DNA from: CBDFLD01 sp965249005
Lineage (GTDB): Bacteria; Acidobacteriota; UBA6911
NCBI GenBank assembly: GCA_965249005.1
Contig: CBDFLD010000005.1
Location: 1 to 43,563 of the forward strand
Direction of reading: 5' to 3'
Length of the DNA stretch: 43,563 nucleotides
Below are positions 1-9,255 of this stretch, one piece after another (positions within the stretch are counted from its first letter, which is position 1; every line of letters begins with the position of its first letter). Both the position numbers and the translations under genes were made by a program. The notes under the pieces were generated by a model, which was given only the letters and a program-made list of their open reading frames with translations, ran no database searches and had not been told where the DNA came from.

Positions 1-94
1 CATTGTAAAACAATGAATTGCGGTGTCCTGTAAAACAGGCCTTTAACAGGATGCTGAAAAACTCCAACTAAATCGGTTTTCGTGCATCTTCAAT
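1..94. other. Unrelated sequence abutting truncated FG-GAP gene; two palindromes
   Basis: This stretch does not match the FG-GAP repeat pattern that begins at about 95, so it is probably foreign sequence joined to the gene. It carries two perfect short inverted repeats, each with an AAA loop: cattgt/acaatg at 1-15 and cctgt/acagg at 27-39. Both share the core tgtaaaaca. The piece aggatgctgaaaaa (48-61) resembles a sequence I associate with insertion-sequence ends, but this is recall and not a match I could run. An in-frame stop at 44-46 blocks translation into the gene. The likely reading is the terminus of a mobile element or a rearrangement junction. Confidence 0.4.
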
Positions 95-2725
95 TTAGGA
101 CAGGGAGATGGCTCCTTTCTCTCGGGTCAAACCTTCAGGGCTGGAGCTTATCCTCGATCAATCACCGTGGGCGACTTCAATAGAGATACGATCGAAGATT
201 TGGCGGTGGCTAATTTTTCTAATTTTGATCCAGGGGGCAACGTGTCCATCCTGTTAGGAAAGGGAGATGGCACCTTTCTCTCCGCTCAAAACTTCAGGGA
301 AGCTGCATGGGGTCCTGCTGGGGTGACCGTGGGGGACTTCAATGGCGATACGATCGAGGATTTGGCGGTGTCTAATGAGCTTTCAGACAACGTGTCCATC
401 CTTTTAGGAAAGGGAGATGGCTCCTTTCTCTCCGCTCAAAACTTCGGGGTTGGAGTTGGGCCTTATTCAGTTGCCGTGGGCGATTTCAATGGCGATACGA
501 TCGAGGATTTGGCGGTGTCTAATGAGCTTTCAGACAACGTGTCCATCCTTTTAGGAAAGGGAGATGGCTCCTTTCTCTCCGCTCAAAACTTCGGGGTTGG
601 AGTTGGGCCTTATTCAGTTGCCGTGGGCGATTTCAATGGCGATACGATCGAGGATTTGGCGGTGGCTAATCGTGGCCTGCATGGCCATAACGCGCCTCTT
701 TCAGACGGCAATGTGTCCATCCTTTTAGGAAAGGGAGATGGATCTTTTCTCTCGGCTCAAAACTTTGGGGCTGGAGTTACACCTTCTTCAGTGACCGTGG
801 GCGACTTCAACGGTGATGCGATCGAGGATTTGGCGGTGGCTAATGGTTTTTCAAACAACGTGTCCATCCTTTTAGGACAGGGAGATGGCACCTTTCTCTC
901 GGCTCAAAACTTTGGGGTTGGAGACGGTCCTCTTTCAGTGACCGTGGGCGACTTCAATGGCGATACGATCGAAGATTTGGCGGTGGCTAATATTAATTCA
1001 GACAACGTGTCCATCCTCATAGGCGTGTCGGTCGGGGCGGAGCCGCCAGCACCGACTATCAGCCAGGTCTCCCCGGCAAACGGCCCGCCAGGAACCCATG
1101 TCATCATCCAGGGAACGGACCTCACCGGTGACACCGTCGTTCAATTCAACGGGGTGGAGGCAACCATCCTCTCGGTCACAGAAACCGAGATCGTCGCCCT
1201 AGTTCCCCGGACGGCAACAACCGGGACACTTACCATCACAACCGCGGCAGGCACCACCACGAGCGTCACGAGCTTCACTGTCTTTCCCCCCACCACGGAA
1301 GCGACTCTGACATTGAACGCAGGGGGTGCTGCCACATCCAGCACCATAGGACCCTACGATGCCCAGCGTGCCGGATACGCCACCGTGGATGTCGATTCAG
1401 GAACAGCCCCCTATGGCACCGCGGTCTTCAGTTTTACCCAGAATGACGTTGTGGTGAGTGAAGTCGGCGTACCGGCGTCGCCACCCACGACATCCGCCCG
1501 CATCTTTGTCGATTTCCGCTCCCAGGTGCAGCCCGGAATTGGGACCATCGACATCTTCACGGGGCTTGCCGCAGTCAATCGAGGGACCGGGACGGCTCAA
1601 ATTACCTTCACGCTTCGGGATGCCAGTGGCACTACGATCGCAACCGGCATCATTACGCTGGCACAAAATGCTCACTTCGCAAAGTTTCTCCATCAGTTTG
1701 CTCCCGACTTCGTTCTGCCGGAGGATTTCGAGCAAAGCGGATTGGCGTCGCTCGAGATCACGAGTGATCAGCCACTGTCCATTCTGGCTCTTCGCCTGAC
1801 TACTAACCAGCGCGGAGATCTGCTTCTTACCAGTACCCCCATTGCCGATCTGACCCAGCCAGCCACGACCGAGTCTCTGTTTTATCCACAGGTGACCGAT
1901 GGAGGTGGCTATGTCATGACCTTGATTTTCCTCAATACCTCCGATGCCCTGGAGACGGGAATGATTGAGTTCTTTGACGGCATGGGAGCCCCGATGATGG
2001 TACAGATCGTCCGAGGAGGCGCGGCTGACTCGAAATTCTCCTACAGCATTGCTGCTGGAGGCTTTGCGCGTTTCGTCACCGACGGGTCCCCCGAGGACGT
2101 GAACGCAGGATGGGTAAAATTGACCCCGGATACGGGGACCTCCACGCCGGTGGGTGCGGGAATCTTCAGCCTCACCCAGGGTGGAACCTTGGTTACTGAA
2201 TCCGGTGTGCCTTCCGCCGTTGCAACCAATCACGCCATCATCTACATCGATACCTCGGGCGGACACAATACCGGCCTGGCGATCGCCAACCCAAACGGCA
2301 CGGCCCTTACCGTTACCGTGCGAGCACTGGCTCTAGACGGAGTGACGCCGGCGGGTGGAGGTCCGGGAAATCTCAACCTGGTTGGGAGTGGGCACAGTGC
2401 CCAGTTCGTGGGGGAGATGATCCCGGGTGGGCTACCTGAGGGATTCATAGGAATTGCAGATATTCAGGGGGACCAGCAGTTCGTCGCCTTGACGCTGCGG
2501 TCACTGAACAATGCCCGCGGTGATTTCCTTTTGACCACTTTTCCGATTGCGGATGCCAATCAAGCGACTCCCACACCGGTGATTTTCCCCCAGATTGCCG
2601 ACGGAGATGGATTTCAGACCCAGTTCATCTTCCTGGGAATCGACGGATCGACTATCACGGTGAAGTTTCTAGGTGACGACGGCTCCCCGATAGATATTGG
2701 GAAAGACGAAGGCTCCAATCCTTAG
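95..2725 (+). pseudogene. FG-GAP/VCBS repeat protein, 5'-truncated
   Basis: This is the remnant of a secreted beta-propeller-like protein. In-frame repeat sequence starts at 95, ahead of the first usable start codon (GTG at 167). There is no signal peptide, and an in-frame stop lies at 44-46, so the true 5' end is missing. From 167 the frame encodes 852 residues: six repeats of about 49 residues carrying the calcium-type pattern D-x-N-x-D-x-x-x-D (DFNGDTIED), an IPT/TIG immunoglobulin-like domain near residues 290-375, then a long C-terminal region containing two related modules. From the IPT domain onward it is nearly identical to the neighbour at 3177-7067, so the two are recent paralogues. 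The likely role in the intact form is extracellular adhesion or ligand binding. No anchor signal is visible at the C-terminus. Confidence 0.8.
338..664 (+). repeat. Exact 147-bp tandem duplication in FG-GAP region
   Basis: Bases 338-517 recur without mismatch 147 bp downstream at 485-664. One whole 49-codon FG-GAP repeat has therefore been duplicated head to tail with no divergence, and the copies diverge only after 664. Other repeats in the same gene differ by several bases, so this duplication is very recent, or it is an assembly feature. The unit keeps the reading frame. Confidence 0.9.
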
Positions 2726-3176
2726 CATGCCGCGCTCTCGTGACTGCCTCGTCTTCATTGCTAATCTCAGCGCCCAGGGAGCCATGCTGCCACATCTATT
2801 TCCCGTGCTCCCCTAGTAATGCGTAGCGGGAATCGAGATCCGATTACAAAGACATTTTGATGAATGAGTTAAAACCTACACATTCGAGCATCATCCTCTA
2901 CCTTCACCCAACAAAAAAAAGATTCTCATGATAGTTTTTGCCCTTTCGCTCCGCATTAACCTATAGACTCGTATTCTTTCTCGCAGACTTGCGAAGTTGG
3001 ATCCGGTCAGGTTAAGTAGAGCACAATGCGTACTCCACCACGCAGCCTGGTGTGTAAACCATTCAGCGACCTTATAGGGTCCAGTAACCACCGCGCTGTA
3101 CTAACTGCGCTGGTATCGCCGCAAAGAGCCTAGGGAATGTTGTAGCGGTGAGGCGCTAGGGGGCGTTCGGCATCCA
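2726..3176. other. Intergenic region between FG-GAP paralogues
   Basis: About 450 bases between the two FG-GAP genes. I see no convincing gene, tRNA or strong terminator hairpin. A run of eight A lies near 2914, and the sequence just upstream of 3177 is G-rich, which could serve as a weak ribosome binding site. It presumably contains the promoter for the second gene, but no clear -35/-10 pair stands out. Confidence 0.5.
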
Positions 3177-6100
3177 ATGCCTCTTCAAAGAGCAGTCAAA
3201 TCCCATATCGAGTCCGGACGGATGTTCCCGTGCGGGATAACGGTAAGCTTTGTCTTCTTGTTGTTTGGGTTGCTTTGCAGCCCGACCGGTGTGGGCAAAC
3301 TGTTGGCTCAAGGAGATGTTTCTTTTGTAACCAGAAGAGACTTTGTGGCTGACTTTGAACCTCGATCCGTAGCCGTGGGCGACTTTAATCGCGATACGGT
3401 CGAGGATTTGGCGGTCGCCAATTTTTGTTCACACAATGTGTCTATCCTTTTAGGAAAGGGGGACGGCACCTTTCTCCCGGCTCAACACTTTGGTGTTGGA
3501 ATCACCCCTCGACGAGTTATCGTAGGCGACTTCAATGACGATACAATCGAGGATTTGGTGACCGTTAATGCTGATACAGCCAACGTGTCCGTTCTTTTGG
3601 GACGGGGAGACGGCACCTTTTCCCCAGCTCGACACTTCGGGGTTGGACTAAATCCTTCATCCGTTACCGTGGGCGACTTCAATCGCGATGGCATCGACGA
3701 TCTGGCGGCGCCTAGCCTTTTTTCAGACGATGTGTGGATACTTTTAGGACAGGGAGACGGTACCTTTCACTTGGGTCAAACCTTCCCGCTTGGAGTTGGT
3801 CCTGGACTAGTTATCGTGGGCGACTTCAATGGCGATACGATCGAAGATTTGGCAGTGTCCAGTATTTTTTCAAACGAGGTGTCTATTCTTCTGGGACACG
3901 GAGATGGCTCCTTCCACTCCGCTCAACACTCTGGCGTTGGAGGCCAAGCTCTTTATAGTCACGCGGGCGACTTCAATGGCGATACGATCCAAGATCTGGC
4001 GACCACTATTGGTGATTCAAACTATGTGTCCATCCTTTTAGGACGCGGGGATGGCTCCTTTCTTCCGCCTCAACGCTTTGGCGTTGGAGCTCTTCCTCGA
4101 TCGGCTGAAGTGGGCGACTTCAACGGCGATGCGATCGAAGATTTGGCAGTGGGGAATATTGATTCAGACAATGTGTCTATCCTTTTGGGGCAGGGAGATG
4201 GCACCTTTATCGCAGCACAAACCATCGGGGTTGGAAACACCCCTCGATCACTCAAGGCGGGTGACTTTAATGGCGATACGATCGAGGATTTGGCGGTGGT
4301 TAATCGTTATTCAGACACCGTGTCCATTCTTTTAGGACACGGAGATGGCACCTTTATCACGGCTCAACACTTTGGCGTTGGAAGTCAACCTCGATCAGCC
4401 ACCATGGGCGACTTCAACGGCGATGCGATCGAGGATTTGGCGACCGCTAACTATCTTTCAGACAGCGTGTCCATCCTTCTAGGACAAGCTGATGGCTCCT
4501 TTCTCCCGGCTCAACACTTTACCGCTGGCGATAATCCTCGAGAAATCAAAGTTGGCGACTTCAATGGCGATACGATCGAGGATTTGGTGACCGCTAATTT
4601 CTTTTCAGACAATGTGTCTATCCTTTTAGGACACGGCGATGGCTCCTTTCGCTCGCCTCAACACTTCGGGGGTGGCAATAGGCCTGAAGCTGTCGCTGTG
4701 GGCGACTTCAATGGCGATACGATCGAGGATTTGGCGACCGCTAATTCTTTCTCAGACAATCTGTCCATCCTTTTAGGACGGGGAGACGGCACCTTTGGCT
4801 CGGCTCAACACTTTGCGGTTGGAGACCTTCCTCGATCAGTCGCCGTCGGCGACTTCAATGGCGATTCGATCGAAGATTTAGCGGTCGCTAATGTTCTTTC
4901 AGACAATTTGTCCATTCTTCTAGGACAGGGAGATGGATCCTTTCGCTCGGCTCAACACTTCGGGGTTGGAGATGGTCCTGCTTCAGTGACGGGGGGCGAC
5001 TTCAATGACGATGCGATCGAGGATTTGGCGGTGGGTAATATGGATTCAAACGACGTGTCCATCCTTATAGGACAGGGAGATGGCACCTTTCTCTCGGCTC
5101 AACACTTTGCGGTTGGAGTTACTCCTTCTTCAGTGACCGTGGGCGATTTCAATAGCGATACGATCGAGGATTTGGCGACCGTTAATTCTTATTCAGACAA
5201 CGTGTCCATTCTCTTAGGACGAGGAGATGGCACATTCCTCTCGGCTCAGCACTTCGGGGTTGGAATTCGTCCCGAATCTGTCACCGTGGGCGACTTCAAT
5301 GGCGATACGATCGATGATTTGGCGGTGGCTAATCGTTTTTTAGACAACGTGTCGATCCTGATAAACGACTCGTTCGGGGCGGTGCCGCCTGCACCGACTA
5401 TCAGCCAGATCTCCCCGGCAAACGGCCCGCCGGGGACTCATGTCATCATCCAGGGATCGGACCTCACCGGCGACACAGTCGTTCGATTCAACGGGGTCGA
5501 GGCAACCATCCTCTCGGTCACCCCAACCGAGATCGTCGCCCTGGTTCCCCGAACAGCGACAACCGGGACGGTCACCATCACAACCGCAGCAGGCACTACC
5601 ACCAGCGTCACGAGCTTCACCGTCTTTGCAGCGACTACGGAAGCGAATCTGACACTGAACGCAGGAGGCGCTGCCACATCCACCACCATAGGACCCTACG
5701 ACGCCCAGCGTGCCGGATACGCCACCGTGGGGGTTGATTCAGGAACAGCCCCCTATGGCACTGCGGTTTTCAGTTTCACCCAGAATGACGTTGTGGTCAG
5801 TGAAGTCGGCGTCCCGGCCTCCCCACCCACGACATCCGCCCGCATCTTCGTCGACTTCCGCTCCCAGGTGACTCCGGGAGTAGGAACCATCGACATTTTC
5901 ACAGGCCTTGCCGCAGTCAATCGAGGAACTGCAACAGCTCAAATTACACTCACACTCAGGGATGGCAGTGGCACTACAATCGCAACCGGCACCATCACGC
6001 TGGCACAAAATGCTCACTTCGCAAAGTTTCTCCATCAGTTCGCTCCCGACTTCGTCTTGCCGGAGGATTTTGAGCAAACCGGATTGGCATCACTCGAGAT

Positions 6101-7067
6101 CACGAGTGATCAGCCACTGTCCATTCTGGCTCTTCGCCTAACCACCAATCAGCGCGGAGATCTGCTTCTTACCAGTACCCCCATCGCCGATCTGACCCAG
6201 CCAGCCTCGACCCAGTCTCTGTTTTATCCACAGGTGACCGATGGAGGCGGCTACGTCATGACCTTGATTCTGCTGAACACCTCCGATGCCCTGGAGACGG
6301 GAATGATAGAGTTCTTCAACGGCATGGGAGCCCCGATGACAGTAAACATGGTCGGAGGGGCCGCGGCCGACTCGAAATTCTCCTACAGCATTGCAGCTGG
6401 AGGCTTTGCGCGTTTCGTCACGGACGGGTCGCCCGAAGATGTGAATACGGGATGGGTAAAGCTGACCCCGGATACGGGGACCTCCACGCCGGTGGGCGCG
6501 GGAATCTTCAGTCTTACCCAGGATGGAACCCTGGTCACGGAGTCCGGTGTACCTTCCGCCGTAGCAACCAATCACGCGATCATCTACATCGATACCTCGG
6601 GCGGACACAATACCGGGTTGGCGATCGCCAACCCCAACGGCACGCAACTTACCGTTACCGTGCGAGCACTGGCTCTAGACGGGATGACGCCGGCGGGTGG
6701 CGGTCCGGGAAATCTCAACCTTGTCGGGAGTGGCCACACTGCGCAGTTTGTGGGACAGATGATCCCGGGTGGGCTACCTGACGAATTCATTGGGGTTGCA
6801 GATATTCAGGGGGACCAGCAGTTCGTGGCCTTGACTCTGCGGTCACTGAACAATATCCGCGGCGATTTCCTGTTGACCACCTTTCCGATCGCGGATGTCA
6901 ATCAAGCGGCTCCCACACCGGTGATTTTTCCCCAGATTGCCGACGGAGACGGATTTCAGACGCAGTTCATCTTCCTCGGCATCGGCGGAGCGACTATCAC
7001 GGTGAACTTTCTCGGGGATGATGGGTCGCCGATAGATATCGGGAAAAACGAAGGTCCCAATCCATAG
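3177..7067 (+). CDS. Secreted FG-GAP/VCBS repeat protein with IPT domain
   Basis: A 1296-residue exported protein. The N-terminus has a hydrophobic run and a plausible cleavage after LLA, just before QGD, as expected for a Sec signal peptide. Met16 (ATG at 3222) is an alternative start that would give a more compact signal sequence. Residues about 55-735 hold fourteen 49-residue FG-GAP repeats with the D-x-N-x-D-x-x-x-D calcium pattern; seven such repeats make one integrin-like propeller, so fourteen could make two. An IPT/TIG domain follows (about 738-825). After it come two related modules about 245 residues apart (near 855-1060 and 1100-1290), each with an FSxTQ...E.GVP start and an RGD(L/F)LLT end. 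It is the intact paralogue of the truncated gene upstream. Its function is unknown; binding of surfaces, glycans or proteins is inferred from the family. Confidence 0.85.
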   Translation: MPLQRAVKSHIESGRMFPCGITVSFVFLLFGLLCSPTGVGKLLAQGDVSFVTRRDFVADFEPRSVAVGDFNRDTVEDLAVANFCSHNVSILLGKGDGTFLPAQHFGVGITPRRVIVGDFNDDTIEDLVTVNADTANVSVLLGRGDGTFSPARHFGVGLNPSSVTVGDFNRDGIDDLAAPSLFSDDVWILLGQGDGTFHLGQTFPLGVGPGLVIVGDFNGDTIEDLAVSSIFSNEVSILLGHGDGSFHSAQHSGVGGQALYSHAGDFNGDTIQDLATTIGDSNYVSILLGRGDGSFLPPQRFGVGALPRSAEVGDFNGDAIEDLAVGNIDSDNVSILLGQGDGTFIAAQTIGVGNTPRSLKAGDFNGDTIEDLAVVNRYSDTVSILLGHGDGTFITAQHFGVGSQPRSATMGDFNGDAIEDLATANYLSDSVSILLGQADGSFLPAQHFTAGDNPREIKVGDFNGDTIEDLVTANFFSDNVSILLGHGDGSFRSPQHFGGGNRPEAVAVGDFNGDTIEDLATANSFSDNLSILLGRGDGTFGSAQHFAVGDLPRSVAVGDFNGDSIEDLAVANVLSDNLSILLGQGDGSFRSAQHFGVGDGPASVTGGDFNDDAIEDLAVGNMDSNDVSILIGQGDGTFLSAQHFAVGVTPSSVTVGDFNSDTIEDLATVNSYSDNVSILLGRGDGTFLSAQHFGVGIRPESVTVGDFNGDTIDDLAVANRFLDNVSILINDSFGAVPPAPTISQISPANGPPGTHVIIQGSDLTGDTVVRFNGVEATILSVTPTEIVALVPRTATTGTVTITTAAGTTTSVTSFTVFAATTEANLTLNAGGAATSTTIGPYDAQRAGYATVGVDSGTAPYGTAVFSFTQNDVVVSEVGVPASPPTTSARIFVDFRSQVTPGVGTIDIFTGLAAVNRGTATAQITLTLRDGSGTTIATGTITLAQNAHFAKFLHQFAPDFVLPEDFEQTGLASLEITSDQPLSILALRLTTNQRGDLLLTSTPIADLTQPASTQSLFYPQVTDGGGYVMTLILLNTSDALETGMIEFFNGMGAPMTVNMVGGAAADSKFSYSIAAGGFARFVTDGSPEDVNTGWVKLTPDTGTSTPVGAGIFSLTQDGTLVTESGVPSAVATNHAIIYIDTSGGHNTGLAIANPNGTQLTVTVRALALDGMTPAGGGPGNLNLVGSGHTAQFVGQMIPGGLPDEFIGVADIQGDQQFVALTLRSLNNIRGDFLLTTFPIADVNQAAPTPVIFPQIADGDGFQTQFIFLGIGGATITVNFLGDDGSPIDIGKNEGPNP

Positions 7068-7187
7068 CACACGCACTGTCCAGCCCCGACAAGAGAATCC
7101 GCAAGGCCACGATGAGGCTAGGTCACGGTATCGCACCCAAGCATCGTCACTGGCCTCGACCGGGCCTCACGCGTGCTACTGACCGGG

Positions 7188-8336
7188 CTAGAACAGTGGC
7201 GGTGAACGAGGTGTGAGCACGGCGTACACCGCCAGGGATTCCGAAACACGGTTGCCTGAGTCCCGATACCAAGCCATCTTCTCTTTCCCATAGTCTCTTT
7301 CGGCCAGATGATTGTTGTGGGCACGACACATCAGGACAATGTTGTCCTCACTGTGGTCCCCGCCAAGGGCGAATGGCCGTTGGTGATGAAATTCCAGTCG
7401 GTTGCGCTCCGTGCAACGTCTGCCGCTCGGGTCAATAAACGTGCACTGAGCTCCACACCGCTCCCGCACCACGCGCCTGACCGGAGCTGGTATGTAACGA
7501 GACGACGGTGACGTACTTGCTTCGTCGAGGCTTTTGCGGGGTTTGTTTACTTTTCCGTATCGGCGGGCTTCGAGCCTCTGGAGCTTTTCGGTTACGGCCG
7601 CGTCGATAACCGCAGCAATATCTGTAGAGCCGGTGAGTGCGCCGAGCCGGTGGAGCTTTTCGTGAAGCTCCGCGTTTGCGGTGAACTGAATCTTGTAGCG
7701 TGACGGCGCCAGTGGTTCCACCACTTTGGCAGGCTTCGCCGCTGCAGGAGGCGGCAAGATGACTCTGTCCGGACAGAGTTGTGTCATCTGTAAATTCGTC
7801 GATACGACTCCGTCCGGACGGAGTTGTCCACATTCCGCGTTTTGAATTGCTGCGGGCGGCTGCGCCGGGATTCGCCGCTCGGGCAGCTTACGTACGACGG
7901 TCGGAACATCCGGCTGTGGTGCCAGCTCCGCTATTAGCTCTTTGATCTGTCGTTTTGACTTGTGCGCAGCGCAAGTCAAAACTTTATCTCGAGTGGCCTC
8001 GGTCAGATGCGGGGCGAGCAGCGCAATGCCGCTCAGGTGGAGTCGGCCATCGCGGAGCATATCTAGTAGAATCGGATGCCGCCGAGCGGCCCGTGCCGCC
8101 GCAATGCGCAGATAGGCCTCCGCCTCCGAGAGATGAAGCACATCGGTGCAAAAAACGAACATGGACGGGCAGGCCTGGCTCGCGAAAAGCCGGCGTGCGT
8201 CTACCTCGCCGATATGTGCCACGAGCTGGGACTCGATCCTGCGAGACTGTTGCAGGAGCTCGGACAATCGTCGAAGCAAATCGTCATCGGACAAGTTCTT
8301 TGGTGGTGTTGTTTTGTCGTGAAGTGTAGGTGCCAT
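7188..8336 (-). CDS. HNH endonuclease, DUF222-like architecture
   Basis: A 382-residue protein of a solitary HNH nuclease family common in myxobacteria and acidobacteria. The N-terminal half (about 15-150) is helical and resembles DUF222/13E12-type domains, with the typical stretch from ARRHPILLDML to LLAPHLT. A low-complexity Pro/Ala linker follows (about 150-215), then a conserved block beginning LAPSRYKIQFTANAE. The C-terminus carries the nuclease core: C-x-n-C cysteines, EFHHQRPFALGGDH, and RAHNNHLAE, supplying the His-Asn-His metal and catalytic residues. The ATG at 8336 fits the domain start. No methyltransferase or restriction partner is adjacent, so it is an orphan; such genes are often mobile. 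Its substrate is unknown. Confidence 0.85.
   Translation of the reverse strand: MAPTLHDKTTPPKNLSDDDLLRRLSELLQQSRRIESQLVAHIGEVDARRLFASQACPSMFVFCTDVLHLSEAEAYLRIAAARAARRHPILLDMLRDGRLHLSGIALLAPHLTEATRDKVLTCAAHKSKRQIKELIAELAPQPDVPTVVRKLPERRIPAQPPAAIQNAECGQLRPDGVVSTNLQMTQLCPDRVILPPPAAAKPAKVVEPLAPSRYKIQFTANAELHEKLHRLGALTGSTDIAAVIDAAVTEKLQRLEARRYGKVNKPRKSLDEASTSPSSRYIPAPVRRVVRERCGAQCTFIDPSGRRCTERNRLEFHHQRPFALGGDHSEDNIVLMCRAHNNHLAERDYGKEKMAWYRDSGNRVSESLAVYAVLTPRSPPLF
7762..7824. repeat. Two 18-bp perfect palindromes inside the HNH gene linker
   Basis: Bases 7762-7779 (actctgtccggacagagt) and 7807-7824 (actccgtccggacggagt) are each perfectly self-complementary. They differ at one symmetric pair, and their starts are 45 bp (15 codons) apart. 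They lie in the nonconserved Pro/Ala-rich linker of the HNH nuclease and are read through in frame. They look like a small palindromic element inserted twice, or the two half-sites of one operator-like site. Confidence 0.75.
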
Positions 8337-8606
8337 GTTGTTTTATACCACGCACTCTTTTGGTGCCGACAGTTCGCTTGTGTCATGCGAAAAGGCACGG
8401 AGATGAACCTGAAGCTCCGGAAGAGAATTGACAATAGCATCGTGGCTCTCATGGGCTGAAACGACGGTTCTAGGCGGCGTCTGCGCTTCTTTTCCACTAC
8501 GACTCGGAAAAGCTGTCAAGAGGGAAAAGCGATTGGGGGTATTTTCTTTTGAAGAATCCTGTGCGTGGGAAGTTAGAAGAGGTGTGGGATAGGACGATGG
8601 CGTAAA

Positions 8607-8725
8607 ATGAAAGGCGTGGCGCGAATTCGCTTACGTAGCGGCGACCTCAACGAGCTGAGCTTCATTGGTATGAAGCGCACGGCATAGGCAAGAAGGAGTT
8701 AAAGCGCAAGCGCTACCTTGATTGA
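8607..8725 (+). pseudogene. Tiny conserved ORF, apparently frameshifted
   Basis: An ATG at 8607 opens a 26-codon frame that ends at a TAG (8685-8687). From about 8657 another frame reads ELHWYEAHGIGKKELKRKRY and stops at 8723-8725. I associate the HWYEAHGIG...KR.LD ending with the C-terminus of very small uncharacterised bacterial proteins. In that frame there is no ATG, GTG or TTG between the previous stop (8636-8638) and the motif. A one-base shift near 8656 would join the two pieces. I therefore read it as a broken copy; function unknown. Confidence 0.4.
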
Positions 8726-8729
8726 GATT

Positions 8730-8966
8730 ATGAGGAAAAGAAAAGATTCGTCATCGAAATTCGTCGTGTGCATTAGGAATGAGAACTACACTGCGTCACT
8801 CGAACTGCACAAGATTTATCGTGTTCTACCCGACCCCGACGCTGAAAGGGATGGCGATCTCCGGATTGTGGACGAGACTGGGGACGACTACCTCTATCCA
8901 GCCGAGCGGTTTGTCGTCGTAGAGCTGCCCGAAGCTGTCGAGGCGTCACTGCTGCAGATGTCGTGA
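8730..8966 (+). CDS. Small conserved hypothetical protein
   Basis: A 78-residue acidic protein starting at ATG 8730; a TTG four codons upstream (8718) is also possible. The body carries FVVCIRNE, LELHKIYRVLPD, LRIVDETGDDYLYP and FVVVELP. I recognise this as a widespread small uncharacterised family in bacteria, often found next to tiny ORFs ending in the HWYEAHGIG motif, as here. The pattern suggests a compact all-beta (SH3-like) fold, which is an inference. No catalytic motif is visible. It sits in a stretch of gene debris, 40 bp upstream of an orphan antitoxin, so it may be part of mobile accessory DNA. Confidence 0.6.
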   Translation: MRKRKDSSSKFVVCIRNENYTASLELHKIYRVLPDPDAERDGDLRIVDETGDDYLYPAERFVVVELPEAVEASLLQMS

Positions 8967-9006
8967 ACTGATACAACGCCCGTTCAAGTCTGAGTATTGT
9001 TCGGCA

Positions 9007-9255
9007 ATGGGAATGAAAGGCCAACTATTCGCTACAAAGCTGCCTCCTGATCTGATCGAGGCATTGCATGAAGTCTGTACCGGTCTCGGCTTGCGCAAGA
9101 ACTTTGTTGTTGAGAGCGCGCTACGCGAGAAGTTAGAAGAATTGATGGATGCAGAGGACCTCCGTCAGACCATATCCGAATCGACTGGGTTTCATTCCTG
9201 GGAGGCCGTCAAGAGGGAATCATCGAAGTACCCCCCCGATTGTAAGAGCTCCTAG
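9007..9255 (+). CDS. Ribbon-helix-helix antitoxin-like protein
   Basis: An 82-residue protein with a basic N-terminal beta strand (QLFATKLPPDLIEAL), a helix pair (LHEVCTGLGLRKNFVVESAL) and a C-terminal tail ending in a TGFHSW motif, as in ribbon-helix-helix antitoxins that pair with RelE/PIN-type toxins. These dimerise to bind operator DNA, and the tail inhibits the toxin. No toxin follows: the next sequence is a HigA fragment on the opposite strand, and the two stop codons overlap at the palindrome ctag (9252-9255). It is therefore an orphan antitoxin or a remnant of a module. An internal ATG at 9013 is an alternative start. Confidence 0.65.
   Translation: MGMKGQLFATKLPPDLIEALHEVCTGLGLRKNFVVESALREKLEELMDAEDLRQTISESTGFHSWEAVKRESSKYPPDCKSS

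Noticed and set aside
1397..2266. Long minus-strand frame within the first FG-GAP gene, with an equivalent in the second.
   Set aside because: It is a shadow of the conserved C-terminal coding region; its product has no domain and lacks a ribosome binding site.
338..5350. Regular repeats at 147-bp spacing might suggest a CRISPR array or satellite DNA.
   Set aside because: The repeats are coding, in frame, and match the FG-GAP/VCBS blade pattern; there are no spacer-repeat units.
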